A DNA stretch of 64,000 nucleotides, from NCBI RefSeq assembly GCF_030272615.1, contig NC_081405.1, positions 308,612,014 to 308,676,013 on the forward strand, written 5' to 3'. Positions 43,237-54,815 of the stretch are shown here, one piece after another (position 1 is the first letter of the stretch; each line of letters opens with the position of its first letter). This stretch comes from Cryptomeria japonica (taxonomy: Eukaryota; Streptophyta; Pinopsida; Cupressales; Cupressaceae). The notes under the pieces were generated by a model. It was not told where the DNA came from. It saw only the letters and a list, made by a program, of their open reading frames with translations, and ran no database searches. The position numbers were made by a program, and so were the translations under genes.

Positions 43237-44339
43237 TCAGCCAACATCATTACTATCCATATCCTCAACAAAAATCTTCTCCAAGACCTCATAGTAATCC
43301 GGCGAAAGATGCTCCCAACTTTCAATTTTCCAATCACTATCACATTTCGAACCCCACTTAGCCAAACAATCAGTTGCTCTATTCCATTCACGAGGAATGT
43401 GGATGAAGGACACCTGCTCCATTAAAGAATTAATTTGAAGAATTTGATGAACAATCCCTGCCAGCTGCCAATGAATCCCACTCACCTTCTTCTCAGTCAA
43501 CAAATTCACAATAATTTGTGAATCCGATTCACAGATAACCTTCCTTCTACCCAACTCCCAAGTCCACTCCAGGGCATAGAGAATAGAAAGTCCCTCCATA
43601 AAATTATTAGATTGCCTCCCTTTATGCACTGAAAAGAAGAAAACCACCTCCCCCAAACAATTCCTACCAACACCACCAACCCCTTCAGGGCCTGGGTTAC
43701 CCCTGGAGGAGCCATCAGTGTTAATCTTGATAATCTCATCCTGGGGGGTCTCCACCTTCCCACCCTTTGGACCTTCTTCATATCTCACCTACCTCTTCTG
43801 ACACAAGCAGAGGCTAGAGACAACTCCTACCAGCCAAACCTACTCATGATATCTACCTCATCTCTATCCAAAGAAAAATTCACCTCACATTTAGCTTCCA
43901 CTATCTCCCAGATCATAACCATGATTCTATTCCACACTTGTTGCACTAGTAGTCTAGCCTCATGAAAGATCCTTCTATTCCTCTCAAGCAAGATCTGCCA
44001 GAGAATGAAAATAGGCCCAATATACCAGACCGTCTGGAGGAAGGGGGACAAGATAAGAGGTCTACCCAAACTACTCCAAAACTCCAGCAGAGAATCTACG
44101 TGAACACAAGGACACTTGCACACCCCCCACCAGTAATGCCAAATAAGCTTAGAGAAGGGGCATCTAATGAACATATGTGAGGAGTATTCCTCCCCATTAC
44201 CACACAAAGCACAAATCTAAGGCCCCAAGAAAACCCACTTGCAAATGTTATCCCAAGTTAGGCATCTATACAAGGCTAGAGTCCAAGTGAAGCAGTTGCA
44301 CTTCGGCCAAGAAGAATTGTTCCAAACTTGTTTCCACCA
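43237..44339 (-). pseudogene. LINE-2 ORF2, 3' part: zf-RVT and RNase H
   Basis: This is the downstream piece of ORF2 after the inserted LTR element. The zf-RVT segment (CGNGEEYSSHMFIRCPFSKLIW, about 44207-44140) is followed by a linker and a well-preserved RNase H (43788-43237). That RNase H has candidate catalytic residues in INTDGSSRGNPGPEG, MEGLSILYALEW, CESDSQIIV and ATDCLAKWG. Only a few stops separate zf-RVT and RNase H (near 43827 and 43791). RNase H would remove RNA from the cDNA hybrid. The frame ends at TGA 43237-43239. Confidence 0.88.
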
Positions 44340-44344
44340 GTGCA

Positions 44345-45996
44345 TGATGCAGAGAGATCAACTCTGTAACTCTCCCTAAGGATTAAATCAACTCAAGGAG
44401 ACACATCAAAGGATCCTCTACATGCTAGGTGATTCAAAACCAAACTCAACTCAACACACCCAACCAAGGATAACATCAAAATGGTTTGTTCCAACACCTC
44501 TATTGGTCTTAACACATCCCAAACACCATAAGACAAGGTTCTACACACCCCCAAACTCAGACTCAAACTCATAAACCAAACTTGCTCTTCTAGGCTCTAT
44601 TCCTTGTAGCCTCCAAATCGGGTATTTTCAACTTTTCTCCAAATCATCCCAAAAAACTTGACAAAAAAATTACATATTTAGACACCCATTTGGATGTTAC
44701 AAAACATATCAGAAAATCAATATAGGTTGTTTTGGACGGACCCTTTGCTGTCCTCAAATGTGCCCCTTTTTAGCCTTAAAAACCACCCACTTTACAAAGG
44801 AAGTACCAACAAAACTTAACACCAGATTAAACCCTTTTTTACAGTCTCTTATTATGTTCCCAAACCAAGTATTTTTCAGGTCTTAGGTCTTGGTTGCACT
44901 CCTAGATACCCAAACACCAAAAAACCTCACTAAATCACCCTTTTCCCTAGGGCTTTCTAGAAATATCACTTCCAATCACTTCCAAGGCTCAACCAAAGTT
45001 CAAACACCTTTAAAATGGTGTGTCTAGACACTTCAATGCATAAAATACCCCCCTTGTTCAATTAGATTCTCTGCTGCTACACTCTAGCCTTCATTTTCAC
45101 TCATTTCCAGTCACTTTTCTTCAACTTTCATGCAACTTTCATGGTGTACACCTGCACTCTTCACTCCTTCCTGTCAATAATGGGTTAGTAAACTATTGTA
45201 CATGTTATTTGGCATCTATCCTATGAGAATCAGACCTGTACATTCATAGGATGGATCCTTACATGCTTGGAAATTCACAAATTAGTGAAAAAATCACTGT
45301 CTTTTCTGGGACAGTCAGCAATAAATAAAAATATGATACTTTCCAAACTTCAAAAATGCACTCAATACATCAAAGGAATAACCAATAAACCCCCAATGTA
45401 CAGAAATGATGATCCCTTAGCCTTTCAATGCAAAGAAAGCATGAAAAAACAAGGATTTGACAGCAAATAAAGAGTTTTTTAATTAATTTTCTGAGGCAGT
45501 CCGTACAAGTCTGTACCAGCATCATCCAACCACACAAAAATTACTTTAGAGACTTTATAAGACCTTCCCCAGCCAACTCCAACCAATCTCCAACTAATCC
45601 AAGTGATTAAAATGTCAAAACAACTCTAAAACTTATTTCCCACCAAAACTGGAACTAGTTGTTGAAATTCAAAATTTGAATTTTCAACTTTATTTCTAAT
45701 ACTTTTAATCAACTAAAACCTATCCCATTCAACTTATTTTGACATAATAAGATCATTAAATCACAATAAACTCCTATCCAACCTATCTAGACTCCATCAT
45801 CCTATTACATTGCATTTTGGTCCTTAGGCCTTTATCAGGACCTTTAGGACTTTTACATAATTTATTGAATTCAACATTACAATAGGCCATTATAGGCTTC
45901 AAAACATTCCAATTGACCTCTAGTGATGTCATATCACTCTCCTTAGTCCTTGGTGTCCTCCTTTGTTCATTTGCCCTCCTGGATGCTCCGGCATCA
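44345..45996 (-). repeat. 3' LTR of gag-protease element
   Basis: 1,652 bp, read on minus from 45996 to 44345, same length as 48125-49776. The gag-protease ORF runs 214 bp into it before its stop. Confidence 0.94.
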
Positions 45997-48071
45997 TACT
46001 CCCCACCAATAAGAAAATTCTTGTCCCAAGAATTGCTCCAATGATCAGTCTGATTTCTTTTTGCTATCATCCTTTGAGTAGGGAACAGATAGTCCCCAAA
46101 TGTGACCTGCTTCCTTCCTTTCCAACCTGTACTCACATCACAAAATGGATTAGAAACAAAACATGCTTTGGTGTGTCCTTGTCTAGGACATGGCTGCTCA
46201 TAACTAGTCTGTACATTTGCTCTTCTTTGATCCACTTGCTGTACCTGCAACTTCTCTTTCACACCCACATATCCTTGCTCAACAATAGGACATTTTACTG
46301 AACCAACTTGTACAAAAGATAAATCCCATAAATCATCATGAAGAGGACTATTCTTCCTCATAGTCTGCTGCAAATTAACATCTTCCTTCCAACCAGTATC
46401 TTCTTGTTTTTCAACCTGCCTTATCATTGGTAAATGCTCCCCAAAACATATTATAGGATGCTCTTTCAAGACCCCCAAAGGTAAAGGATTCAACTTATAT
46501 TTTTGACCATCTTTATGAACCAAATATGTGTTATCAAAACCATCATGTATTGTTCTTCTACTATGTTGCCAAGGTCTTCCTAATATCAAATGTGCACAAG
46601 TCATAGGAACCACATCACATAATACCTTATCTTGATATGGACCAATAGAAAATTTCACATAAGCCTTCAAACTAACCTCTACATGCTGTTGTTGGGTGAC
46701 CCAAGTGGCCTTGTAGGGATTAGGATGGTCAAATGGTACAATTCCTAACTTGGTTATCATATCAAGAGACACAAGATTACTATGTGATCCTGAATCAATG
46801 ATTACCTTACATATCTTTCCTTTGCATAAACAAGTAGTTCTAAAGATTGTTACCTTTGGTTCTTGCTGAAGTTTCTCACCTTGCCTTACCATCAAGAAGT
46901 CACCTTCAAGAACTGGGTCTACTCTCTTTGATTCTTCTTTCTTCTCATCTTCTTGTACCATATACACTCTTCTATCTCTGCCTTGTTCTGATTCATTCCA
47001 CTTAGGGCATCTGAATGATTGGTGCCCAATCTCATTGCAATGAAAACACTTACCTGTAAAGATTCCACTTCCTCTTCCTCCTCCAAATCTACCACCTCTA
47101 GGGTTGTATCCTCCTCTTGGTTCTGAAAAACTTTCTTTGCCTTTCTCATTGTTGCCTTGCCCTTGATCTCTATTACCTCTTCCTCTATTAGAAATGCCTC
47201 CTCTTCCACCATTACTTGATCTTTCTTGTTTTCTCTTCAACTTCTCCTCAGCCCTAATGGCCAACTGATAGCATTCACCCAAGGTTCTAGGTACTTGTAG
47301 ACCAATCTCATCTTGTAAGTTGTATCTCAAGCCATTTATATACCTGGCTATTTTCTCCTCTTCTTCCTCATATCCTCCTCTAATACTAAGCTTGTGAAAT
47401 TGCTCAGTATAAGCCATTACATCCATTTCTTTTTGCTTCAGATTTTGCCTCATCCTCTTCACATGAATGGTATAATCAAAAGGTAGGAACTGCTCCTTCA
47501 TCAAACTTCTCATCCTTGACCATGTAGACACTTTTGTTAATCCTCTTACCATCCTATCATTTTGAAAACTAGTCCACCATGTCAATGCTGTACCTCTCAA
47601 CTTTGTCTTTGCAAATTTCACTTTCTTCTCCTCTTCCATTTCTTCAAACTCAAAATAGTTATCCAAGGCATCAAGCCATCCCAACACCTCTTCACTATCC
47701 ATCTTCCCCTGATAGATAGGCAAATCAATATGACTCTTACCTCCACTAGCTTGTACTGCCTTCAACAATCTAACCAACCTTCTTTCTTCAGGGTCCTCTA
47801 TGTCATTTGTTGGCTGCTCTTGGTCTGCTACCTCATTCACTTCTTCTTCATCATTGCTCCCTATGTTGTCTTGCTCCATTCTTCTTCTTCTATCCCTCTC
47901 AAGGTTTTCTATCCTTTCTTGCATATTCTCTCTTTCTCTTCTCCATTGTCTTTATTCTCTTGCTTTAGCCTGCTCTCTTGCTGCATCTTGTTCCCTTCTT
48001 TCCCTTCTTTCCTTTTCTAGGATTTCCTTCAATTCTTCTAGTTCTCTTGCCAATTGATTCTTAGGTGCCAT
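45783..48071 (-). pseudogene. Gag-protease polyprotein (one nonsense codon)
   Basis: ATG 48071 opens MAPKNQLARELEELKEILEK, a charged coiled coil. After 39 codons there is TAA (47954-47952), probably once CAA. The frame is then open for 713+ codons. Counted from the Met at 47924, the retrotransposon gag domain lies at about 70-210 (LGWLDALDNYFEFEEM; GTALTWWTSF; EQFLPFDY). An Arg/Gly-rich stretch at 238-290 precedes one zinc knuckle CFHCNEIGHQSFRC (293-306). A retropepsin-like protease has IIDSGSHSNLVSL with D377-S-G and LILGRPWQHS further on. The last ~70 residues are encoded by the 3' LTR. No RT follows. Apart from the single stop the protein looks intact. Confidence 0.9.
45997..46007 (-). 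other. Polypurine tract of gag-protease element
   Basis: On the minus strand GGTGGGGAGTA lies directly before the 3' LTR start TGATGC. It is inside the coding frame. Confidence 0.75.
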
Positions 48072-48110
48072 AACTACCCTTACCAAACCTTCACCAGATC
48101 TTTTACTGAT

Positions 48111-48122
48111 GCTCTGATACCA
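48111..48122 (-). other. Primer-binding site for tRNA-iMet
   Basis: On the minus strand TGGTATCAGAGC starts 2 bp after the 5' LTR end. It is the standard 12-nt complement of the initiator tRNA-Met 3' end. Confidence 0.95.
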
Positions 48123-48124
48123 CT

Positions 48125-49776
48125 TGATGCAGAGAGATCAACTCTGGAACTCTCCCTAAGGATTAAATCAACTCAAGGAGACACATCAAAGGATCCTCTA
48201 CATGCTAGGTGATTCAAAACCAAACTCAACTCAACACACCCAACCAAGGATAACATCAAAATGGTTTGTTCCAACACCTCTATTGGTCTTAACACATCCC
48301 AAACACCATAAGACAAGGTTCTACACACCCCCAAACTCAGACTCAAACTCATAAACCAAACTTGCTCTTCTAGGCTCTATTCCTTGTAGCCTCCAAATCG
48401 GGTATTTTCAACTTTTCTCCAAATCATCCCAAAACACTTGACAAAAAAATTACATATTTAGACACCCATTTGGATGTTACAAAACATATCATAAAATCAA
48501 TATAGGTTGTTTTGGACGGACCCTTTGCTGTCCTCAAATGTGCCCCTTTTTAGCCTTAAAAACCACCCACTTTACAAAGGAAGTACCAACAAAACTTAAC
48601 ACCAGATTAAACCCTTTTGTAAAGTCTCTTATTATGTTCCCAAACCAAGGATTTTTCAGGTCTTAGGTATTGGTTGCACTCCTAGATACCCAAACACCAA
48701 AAAACCTCACTAAATCACCCTTTTCCCTAGGGCTTTCTAGAAATATCACTTCCAATCACTTCCAAGGCTCAACCAAAGTTAAAACACCTTTAAAATGGTG
48801 TGTCTAGACACTTAAATGCATAAAATACCCCCCTTGTTCAATTATATTCTCTGCTGCTACACTCTAGCCTTCATTTTCACTCATTTCCAGTCACTTTTCT
48901 TCAACTTTCATGCAACTTTCATGGTGTACACCTGCACTCTTCACTCCTTCCTATCAATAATGGGTTAGTAAACTATTGTACATGTTATTTGGCATCCATC
49001 CTATGAGAATCAGACCTGTACATTCATAGGATGGATCCTTACATGCTTGGAAATTCACAAATTAGTGAAAAAATCACTGTCTTTTCTGGGACAGTCAGCA
49101 ATAAATAAAAATATGATACTTTCCAAACTTCAAAAATTCACTCAATACATCAAAGGAATAACCAATAAACCCCCAATGTACAGAAATGATGATCCCTTAG
49201 CCTTTCAATGCAAAGAAAGCATGAAAAAACAAGGATTTGACAGCAAATAAAGAGTTTTTTAATTAATTTTCTGAGGCAGTCCGTACAAGTCCGTACCATA
49301 ATCATCCAACCACACAAAAATTACTTTAGAGACTTTATAAGACCTTCCCCATCCAACTCCAACCAATCTCCAACTAATCCAAGTGATTAAAATGTCAAAA
49401 CAACTCTAAAACTTATTTCCCACCAAAACTGGAACTAGTTGTTGAAATTCAAAATTTGAATTTTCAACTTTATTTCTAATACTTTTAATCAACTAAAACC
49501 TATCCCATTCAACTTATTTTGACATAATAAGATCATTAAATCACAATAAACTCCTATCCAACCTATCTAGACTCCATCATCCTATTACATTGCATTTTTG
49601 TCCTTAGGCCTTTATCAGGACCTTTAGGACTTTTACATAATTTATTGAATTCAACATTACAATAGGCCATTATAGGCTTCAAAACATTCCAATTGACCTC
49701 TAGTGATGTCATATCACTCTCCTTAGTCCTTGGTGTCCTCCTTTGTTCATTTGCCCTCCTGGATGCTTCGGCATCA
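48125..49776 (-). repeat. 5' LTR of gag-protease element
   Basis: 1,652 bp, paired without any indel with 44345-45996, and next to the TSD GTGCA at 49777-49781. I counted 19 mismatches to the partner: 15 are G/T or C/A transversions and 4 are transitions. Confidence 0.94.
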
Positions 49777-49781
49777 GTGCA

Positions 49782-52700
49782 CCTCTCTTCCCTCCAATCT
49801 TCAGTTCAATAGTTCCCTGTATCCACTAGCTACAGTAAAGACGCCCTTAGGATTCAGAGACCAGGAAAGTCCGTCCCTACCCTTGATGCCACTACAATGT
49901 CTACTCGCTAGAAAGCCTTGTAACTTAGTATAGTCCTCCTCCATCCCAAAAACCTGACACTCATTAGGATCCTTCCATCGCTCAATCTCCAGTTGCCCAC
50001 ACCTATAAACAGTCTTGAAATTACTCACCCTTGACCACTTTGCCTCCGAAAACCTCTAGCAAAGATTCCCAATATTAAGAAAGTGATCAAGGATGGGGGG
50101 ATACCCGTCCCAAGAGTCGTTCCATAAGAGGACCTCTTCCCCCCTCCTATAAATCCAAAAGAGACCTTCCTTAATGAGAGAGGCCCCCTTCTTAAGAGTA
50201 TACCAAATCGAAGAGCCTTTACCCCCATGCGGATATCTTGGGACCTCCTGAATAGGGATCCTCTACATATATTTGAAGGCCAAAATCCTAGCCCAGCCAC
50301 GATCCTGCTCGACACACCAACTCCAGTACAACTTAGCCATCAGAGCCTCCCTGAATAGAATAACCTACCTTAAACTAAGCCCCCCCAATTGCTTTGGGCT
50401 GCAGACCAAGTCCCAATTGACAAGGCTCCACTTGAAGCATACATCGATAGATCGGAAAAGCCTAAACAACTGACTGAATCAGTTGAACCCTCCAAGTAAA
50501 TGACAACCATCTATGAGTCCAATGTTCAACCTTCAAACGAAATTTATCCAAGATACCCTTCCATTACTCTCGAGGAGGGTTACCAGGAGAGATAGGAATA
50601 CCCAAATAAGTCAAGGGAAAAGAGCCAACTTGGAATCTCAAGATAAGATCAATCCTCCTTTGAATAGTTCTAAGGGTGTTGAAGAAAATGATAGAAGATT
50701 TAGCTTCATTGATCAACTGGCCCGAGGCCGCCAGATAAACATCCAAAACCTTACGTAGATTATGACTTCTCTGATTCGAGCAAGTCCCATCAAGGCCATG
50801 TCATCAACAAATTGCAAATGAGACTGCGACTGCATGTCATTACCCCAGCTCCAACCCTGAATACTACCCTAACCCACATTATGCTTGATCAGCCTCCCCA
50901 GGCCCTCAACCAGGAGAATGAATAAGTAAGGGGAGAGGGGGTCCCCCTGACAAAGGCCCTTAGATGCACCAAACAAATTAGTATGATCCCCATTGATTAG
51001 CACTGAGAAAGAGGTGGACGTAACTCCACTTATAACCCATTGAATCCATTCCTCAGCCAAGCCAAAATCCCTAAGGATCTTCTGGAGGAATGGCCAACAA
51101 ACTCTATCATAAGCCTTAGCCATGTCCAACTTGATAAACATAGCTTTTTCCTTGGAGGTTTCCATAAAATGAATCGTCTCCATAGAAATGACCACACCAT
51201 CCAAAATTTGATGCCCTTCCAAAAACCCGCTCTGTTCCTCAAAGCTAACACCCCCAAGACACTTCTTCAGCCTCTTTGCAATCATCTTAGAGATAATATT
51301 ATAAATCACATTACAAAGAGATATAGGGCAGAACTGGCCTAACTTGTCGGCCCCCTCACACTTAGGGATAAGTGCAATGAAAGTCGTATTCAAGGCCCAA
51401 AGCATTTGTTTATTCCTCCGGGACTCTTGGACTACTTCTAGTAAGTCCAGTTTGATGATATCCCAGAACTATTGAAAGAATTCAACCGGGAACCCATCTG
51501 GTCCAGGGGCTTTTCCTTTCCTCATATGAAAAACAATCCTCTCTAGTTCTTCTAGCAAAATAGGGCCCATAAGCTGGTCATTCATCTCCCTAGTAACAAG
51601 AGGAGGAATGCAAGCAAGAACCTGGTTCTCCTCAACCGATTCCCCTTGAGAATCCTCACTAAAGAGGGATCGGCAATACTGTAAAGCCTCCCTAGATATC
51701 TCCTGCAAGGATAATAACACCTCACCTCTATCATTGACCAGAGCAGGATTGGAATTTCCATGATGTCTTGCTTTCATAGAGTTGAAAAAGAAAGTTGTGT
51801 TCTTATTGCCTACTTATAGCCAATCAATATGGGCTCTTTGTTTCCAGCAAATTTCTTCCCTGAGCTCCCATTCCTCTAAAGTATTGAAAACCCTCTCCTC
51901 CTCCCTAAGAAAAGCTTCAGACAAACCATGCTCTTTGATTTCACTGGTGATGCCATTAAACACTGTTTGGACAACTTTCTTAGCGTGAAAAATGTTCCTG
52001 AAACCCTGTTGATTCCATTGTTTAAGCTAGAACTTAACAAACTATAGCTACTTGGCAAAAGTGTACATAGCAGTGCCAAAGGCAGGCCTCCCCCTCCTCC
52101 ACCACTCCTCAACAAGAGCTGACAAAGAAGGATCCTGAAGCCACATAAGTTGGAATTTGAATGAAGGAGAGCAAGCAACCCAGGTAGAAGAAGAAACCAA
52201 CTTGATAGGCCAGTGGTCTAACCCTCTCTAGTCAAGAATCTCAAAACTTGTGGACCACCCCCCACCAACCCAAAAACTGGAAACCAGAAATCAGTCCAAC
52301 CTCTCTGCAATCCAACACTCCCCCACCAACCCAAAAACTGGAAACTAGAAATCGGTCCAACCTCTCTGCAATCCAACACTCCCCCACTCTCCTATTGTTC
52401 CAAGTGAACAAACCATTACCAGGATTAATGTCAACAAGATGCAGCAATGAAATAATATCCCAAAAAAGGAGAGAAGAGGGCTCCAACCGCATGACACCCC
52501 CCTTCTTCTCACTCAACTCAAGGATAGCATTGAAATCTCTTGCCATAATCCAAGTATGGAAAGGGACCAACCTTCACATACAAGAAATATGAGACCATAA
52601 GTTATGTTTGCCCTGAAGATTGATGGGAGCATAAATATTAGTAAACAAAATAATATCTCTAGTCTCAAGACTGGAGGAAACCCCATATAGCAAAGATCTA

Positions 52701-52957
52701 GAAGCCACCCACCAGATAGAACGAATCCTTGAAGGGTTCCAAAGATAGGTCACCCCTCTAGAGGAACCCGTAGCTCCAATACACTGACATTCACCTCACC
52801 CCCAGAGCTTCGGCACCAGACCCATCATACTCTCCACCGAGAGTTTAGTTTCTTGCAAGAACAGGACATTAGGTGAATGATTCCTAATCAAATCGGAAAC
52901 AATATTTTGTCTAGGGCCACTATTCAAGCCCCTTACATTCCATGAGAGCACAATCAT
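49782..52957 (-). pseudogene. LINE-2 ORF2, 5' part: endonuclease and RT
   Basis: ATG 52957 opens MIVLSWNVRGLNSGPRQ, an APE-type endonuclease. ETKLS, TNIYAPINLQG, ARDFNAIL and NRRVGECWIAERLDRFLVS follow. A 61-bp tandem duplication (52260-52383) shifts the frame within the endonuclease. RT (about 51780-50740) shows KGKAPGPDGFPVEFF, FIKLDMAKAYDRV, SKGLCQGDPLSPYLFILL and QFVDDMALMG, so the catalytic Asp pair is present. Connector sequence (RDGLSWSLNPKGVFTVASGY) runs to the insertion point of the LTR element. Stops are scattered (for example after LWG, and in EFFQ-stop-FWDIIK). Other lesions are few. Confidence 0.88.
52260..52383. repeat. 61-bp tandem duplication in LINE-2 endonuclease
   Basis: Two copies of a 61-bp unit beginning at the CCACCAACCCAAAAACTGGAAA block (period 61) differ at only a few bases. 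The length is not a multiple of three, so it disrupts the reading frame. Confidence 0.85.
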
Positions 52958-54294
52958 CTAGGAGGATTGGAAAAGTGAGAATCCAAACTCTTTACTGACC
53001 TTGACTCAACCAAATTTTCACCCATCAATTTGATTTTATCCAAATCCTTCTTTCTACCAACCTTTGAGTTCTTCTTTGTAGCACTTTTCTTAATATCTTT
53101 CTAATGCAGACCTAGGTGAATGGAAGATTTGTTACTTTTAACCCTAGCCGGTTCCAATTTCAGGGCTATCAGAGAGCCCTCCCCCATAACCAAATTTACC
53201 TCTGAACCAGGAATGATTCCCAACTGGACCCCTACTATCTGATCCATCTCCATTTGCTGGCTTCCAATCACTTGCAGGGCCTAGGTAAAATCCTCAATAA
53301 CTCTTTCAGGACCCCACCCTGATGCATCTTGGTCCAAAGGAGTTAACCTTGGGCTCACTTCCTAATGGCTAAGGTCATCCAAGACCTCAAATCTCTTAAA
53401 TTTATCCTCCTCATGTATCTCCTGTAAGGACCTCTTTTATCCTCGATTCCTGATCCTTGTCTTAATTGAGGCAAAACCATCATCACCCTCTACCTTGATC
53501 GACATAGTAGCTCTTCCTTTATCAGCCTTATCTTGACTCTGGGCCGACTGTTGAGGTTGGCGTACCACCAGTTTATATCTAGGGAACTTATGCTGTAAAT
53601 GACCATACTCATGACACAAACGATAGTGAAAAGGTAAAGTCTCATAATCTAGCCGTTGAACCCATGAATAAGAGCCTGCACACATATCTATAGCATCTGG
53701 AAAAGGTTTACTAAGATCAATCTCAACATAGATATGTGCAAAGGTCATTACCTTTCTCCCTAGGGTTTGCATTGAAGATCCCACTAGCTTCCCAAGCAGT
53801 GCGGCCAGCCAGCATAGCACATCTTCCCGACAACATTCCATAGGAAAACGTGGCAAACGAGCCCACACTGGAACCCTGTTTGGGAGCTCCTCCGAAGGGT
53901 TAAACCCCGCATGCCAAGGTTTGATGAATAGCCCCACTTGGTTGTAAAAATGTGGGCCTCCTTCAAAGACCCTATTGCAATCCTCGGTGCAGTTGAAGGT
54001 AACCATGAAATAGTTGTTTGCCAGCATCGTAATCTCTATTTCCCCTTCCCGAGCCCAAGTCCTCTGCGCCTAGTTTTCCAAAAACTGCAAAGAAACCTTC
54101 ATTCCCAAAAAATTGCAATAAAGCGAGTGTTTTGAAAAGTACTCAACGTCTTCAGCTATCAACTCAAGAGGAATAACTAGCTTTGGTCTCTCACTGCATC
54201 TCTCTAGGCAACCATTAATCTTCATAATGCGAGAACTACCAGCGGTCCCCGATCCCGATTCAGATGAGAAAAGGCTATTGTTAAAAGTCTTCAT
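52954..54294 (-). pseudogene. LINE-2 ORF1: DUF4283/zinc-knuckle RNA-binding protein
   Basis: ATG 54294 opens MKTFNNSLFSSESGSG. The DUF4283 domain spans about residues 25-190 (KLVIPLELIAEDVEYFSKHS; YFMVTFNCTEDCNRVFEGGP; LPNRVPVWARLPRFPMECC). A degenerate knuckle follows, YRLCHEYGHLQHKF, in which the first Cys is Tyr and the last is Phe. One frame runs the whole length with three or four stops: TAG at 54072-54070 (CTAG, likely CTGG/Trp), TAA at 53439-53437, and a TAG in DLSH-stop-EVSP. The final TGA overlaps the ORF2 start codon as ATGA (52957-52954). Confidence 0.85.
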
Positions 54295-54802
54295 ACTCTG
54301 GAATGGGGGTTTTCAGCCCACTGCAATGTGAAAATTCATGGCTGGAGGTACTTGCGAGCCCTTACCACCAACACTCATCATCGGAGCTCCAAAAAGTCAT
54401 ACAAGATTAAAAAATAAAAAAAGGCCCACACCCCAAAGGGTGACTCGGGAAAGCACTGAACCTGCGACCCCACCCCACCAAGCCCACCGTGAGAGGGAAC
54501 CTGCTGAAACTCCTACCCCCCTGAATGCCCAAGGCCCACAGTACCCCCAAAAGCCTAGCCACTCGCAGTCATCTCTTCACCCGCAACCACCTGTTTCACC
54601 CTCCACTCCCTCCGTCAAACCCTACCCAACCTCGCCTGCAGCTCCACACCCCCGCCACGCCAGCACTTCCCTCCCCTCGATGACCCACTTGTAGGTCTGC
54701 CTCCCTCGAGCTAGGGCATCAAAGCCCTAGCTTGGTCGCCCGTGAGAGCCCACATGCACACCATCCTCCTCTTTCTTCTCTTTTGAAAATTTGGGTGATG
54801 TT
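54295..54802 (-). other. 5' UTR / promoter region of LINE-2
   Basis: This is about 500 bp of GC-richer sequence, CCT/GGG-rich, between the 5' end of LINE-2 and ORF1. It would hold the internal promoter. No motif is assigned. Confidence 0.6.
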
Positions 54803-54815
54803 CAAGGTTCTACTT

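Larger units (their letters stand above)
44345..49776 (-). mobile_element. Gag-protease-only LTR element inserted in LINE-2
   Basis: This is a 5,432-bp element on the minus strand with two 1,652-bp LTRs (48125-49776 is the 5' LTR, 44345-45996 the 3' LTR). The LTRs begin and end TGATGC/GCATCA. A perfect 5-bp TSD GTGCA lies at 44340-44344 and 49777-49781. It has a tRNA-iMet PBS (48122-48111) and a purine tract (46007-45997). The internal region is only 2.1 kb and encodes gag and a retropepsin-like protease, with no RT or integrase. It depends on a Gypsy relative for copying. The LTRs differ at 19 positions (1.2%), so it is among the youngest insertions here. Confidence 0.94.
43135..54802 (-). 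mobile_element. LINE-2: full-length L1-type non-LTR element
   Basis: It is flanked by a perfect 13-bp target duplication CAAGGTTCTACTT (43122-43134 and 54803-54815). It reads right to left: 5' UTR (54802-54295), ORF1 (54294-52954), ORF2 (52957-43237) and a short 3' UTR with AATAAAG (about 43160). A gag-protease LTR element (44345-49776) interrupts ORF2 within the zf-RVT/connector region. Without it LINE-2 is about 6.2 kb. It is better preserved than LINE-1, especially in RT and RNase H. Confidence 0.93.

Noticed and set aside
45267-45470. 67-residue ORF present in both LTRs of the gag-protease element (also 49047-49250)
   Set aside because: It is duplicated only because the LTR is duplicated. 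It has no recognisable motif and the LTRs are nearly identical, so its conservation says nothing.
47562-48057. Plus-strand Leu/Ser-rich ORFs opposite gag
   Set aside because: They are antisense shadows of the Glu/Lys/Arg-rich coiled coil of gag.
44345-49776. Direct repeats of 1,652 bp read as a segmental duplication
   Set aside because: TSD, terminal inverted dinucleotides, PBS and PPT show they are LTRs.
54338-54694. Proline-rich 118-residue plus-strand ORF
   Set aside because: It lies antisense to the GC-rich 5' UTR of LINE-2 and has no homologous counterpart. Low-complexity composition explains it.
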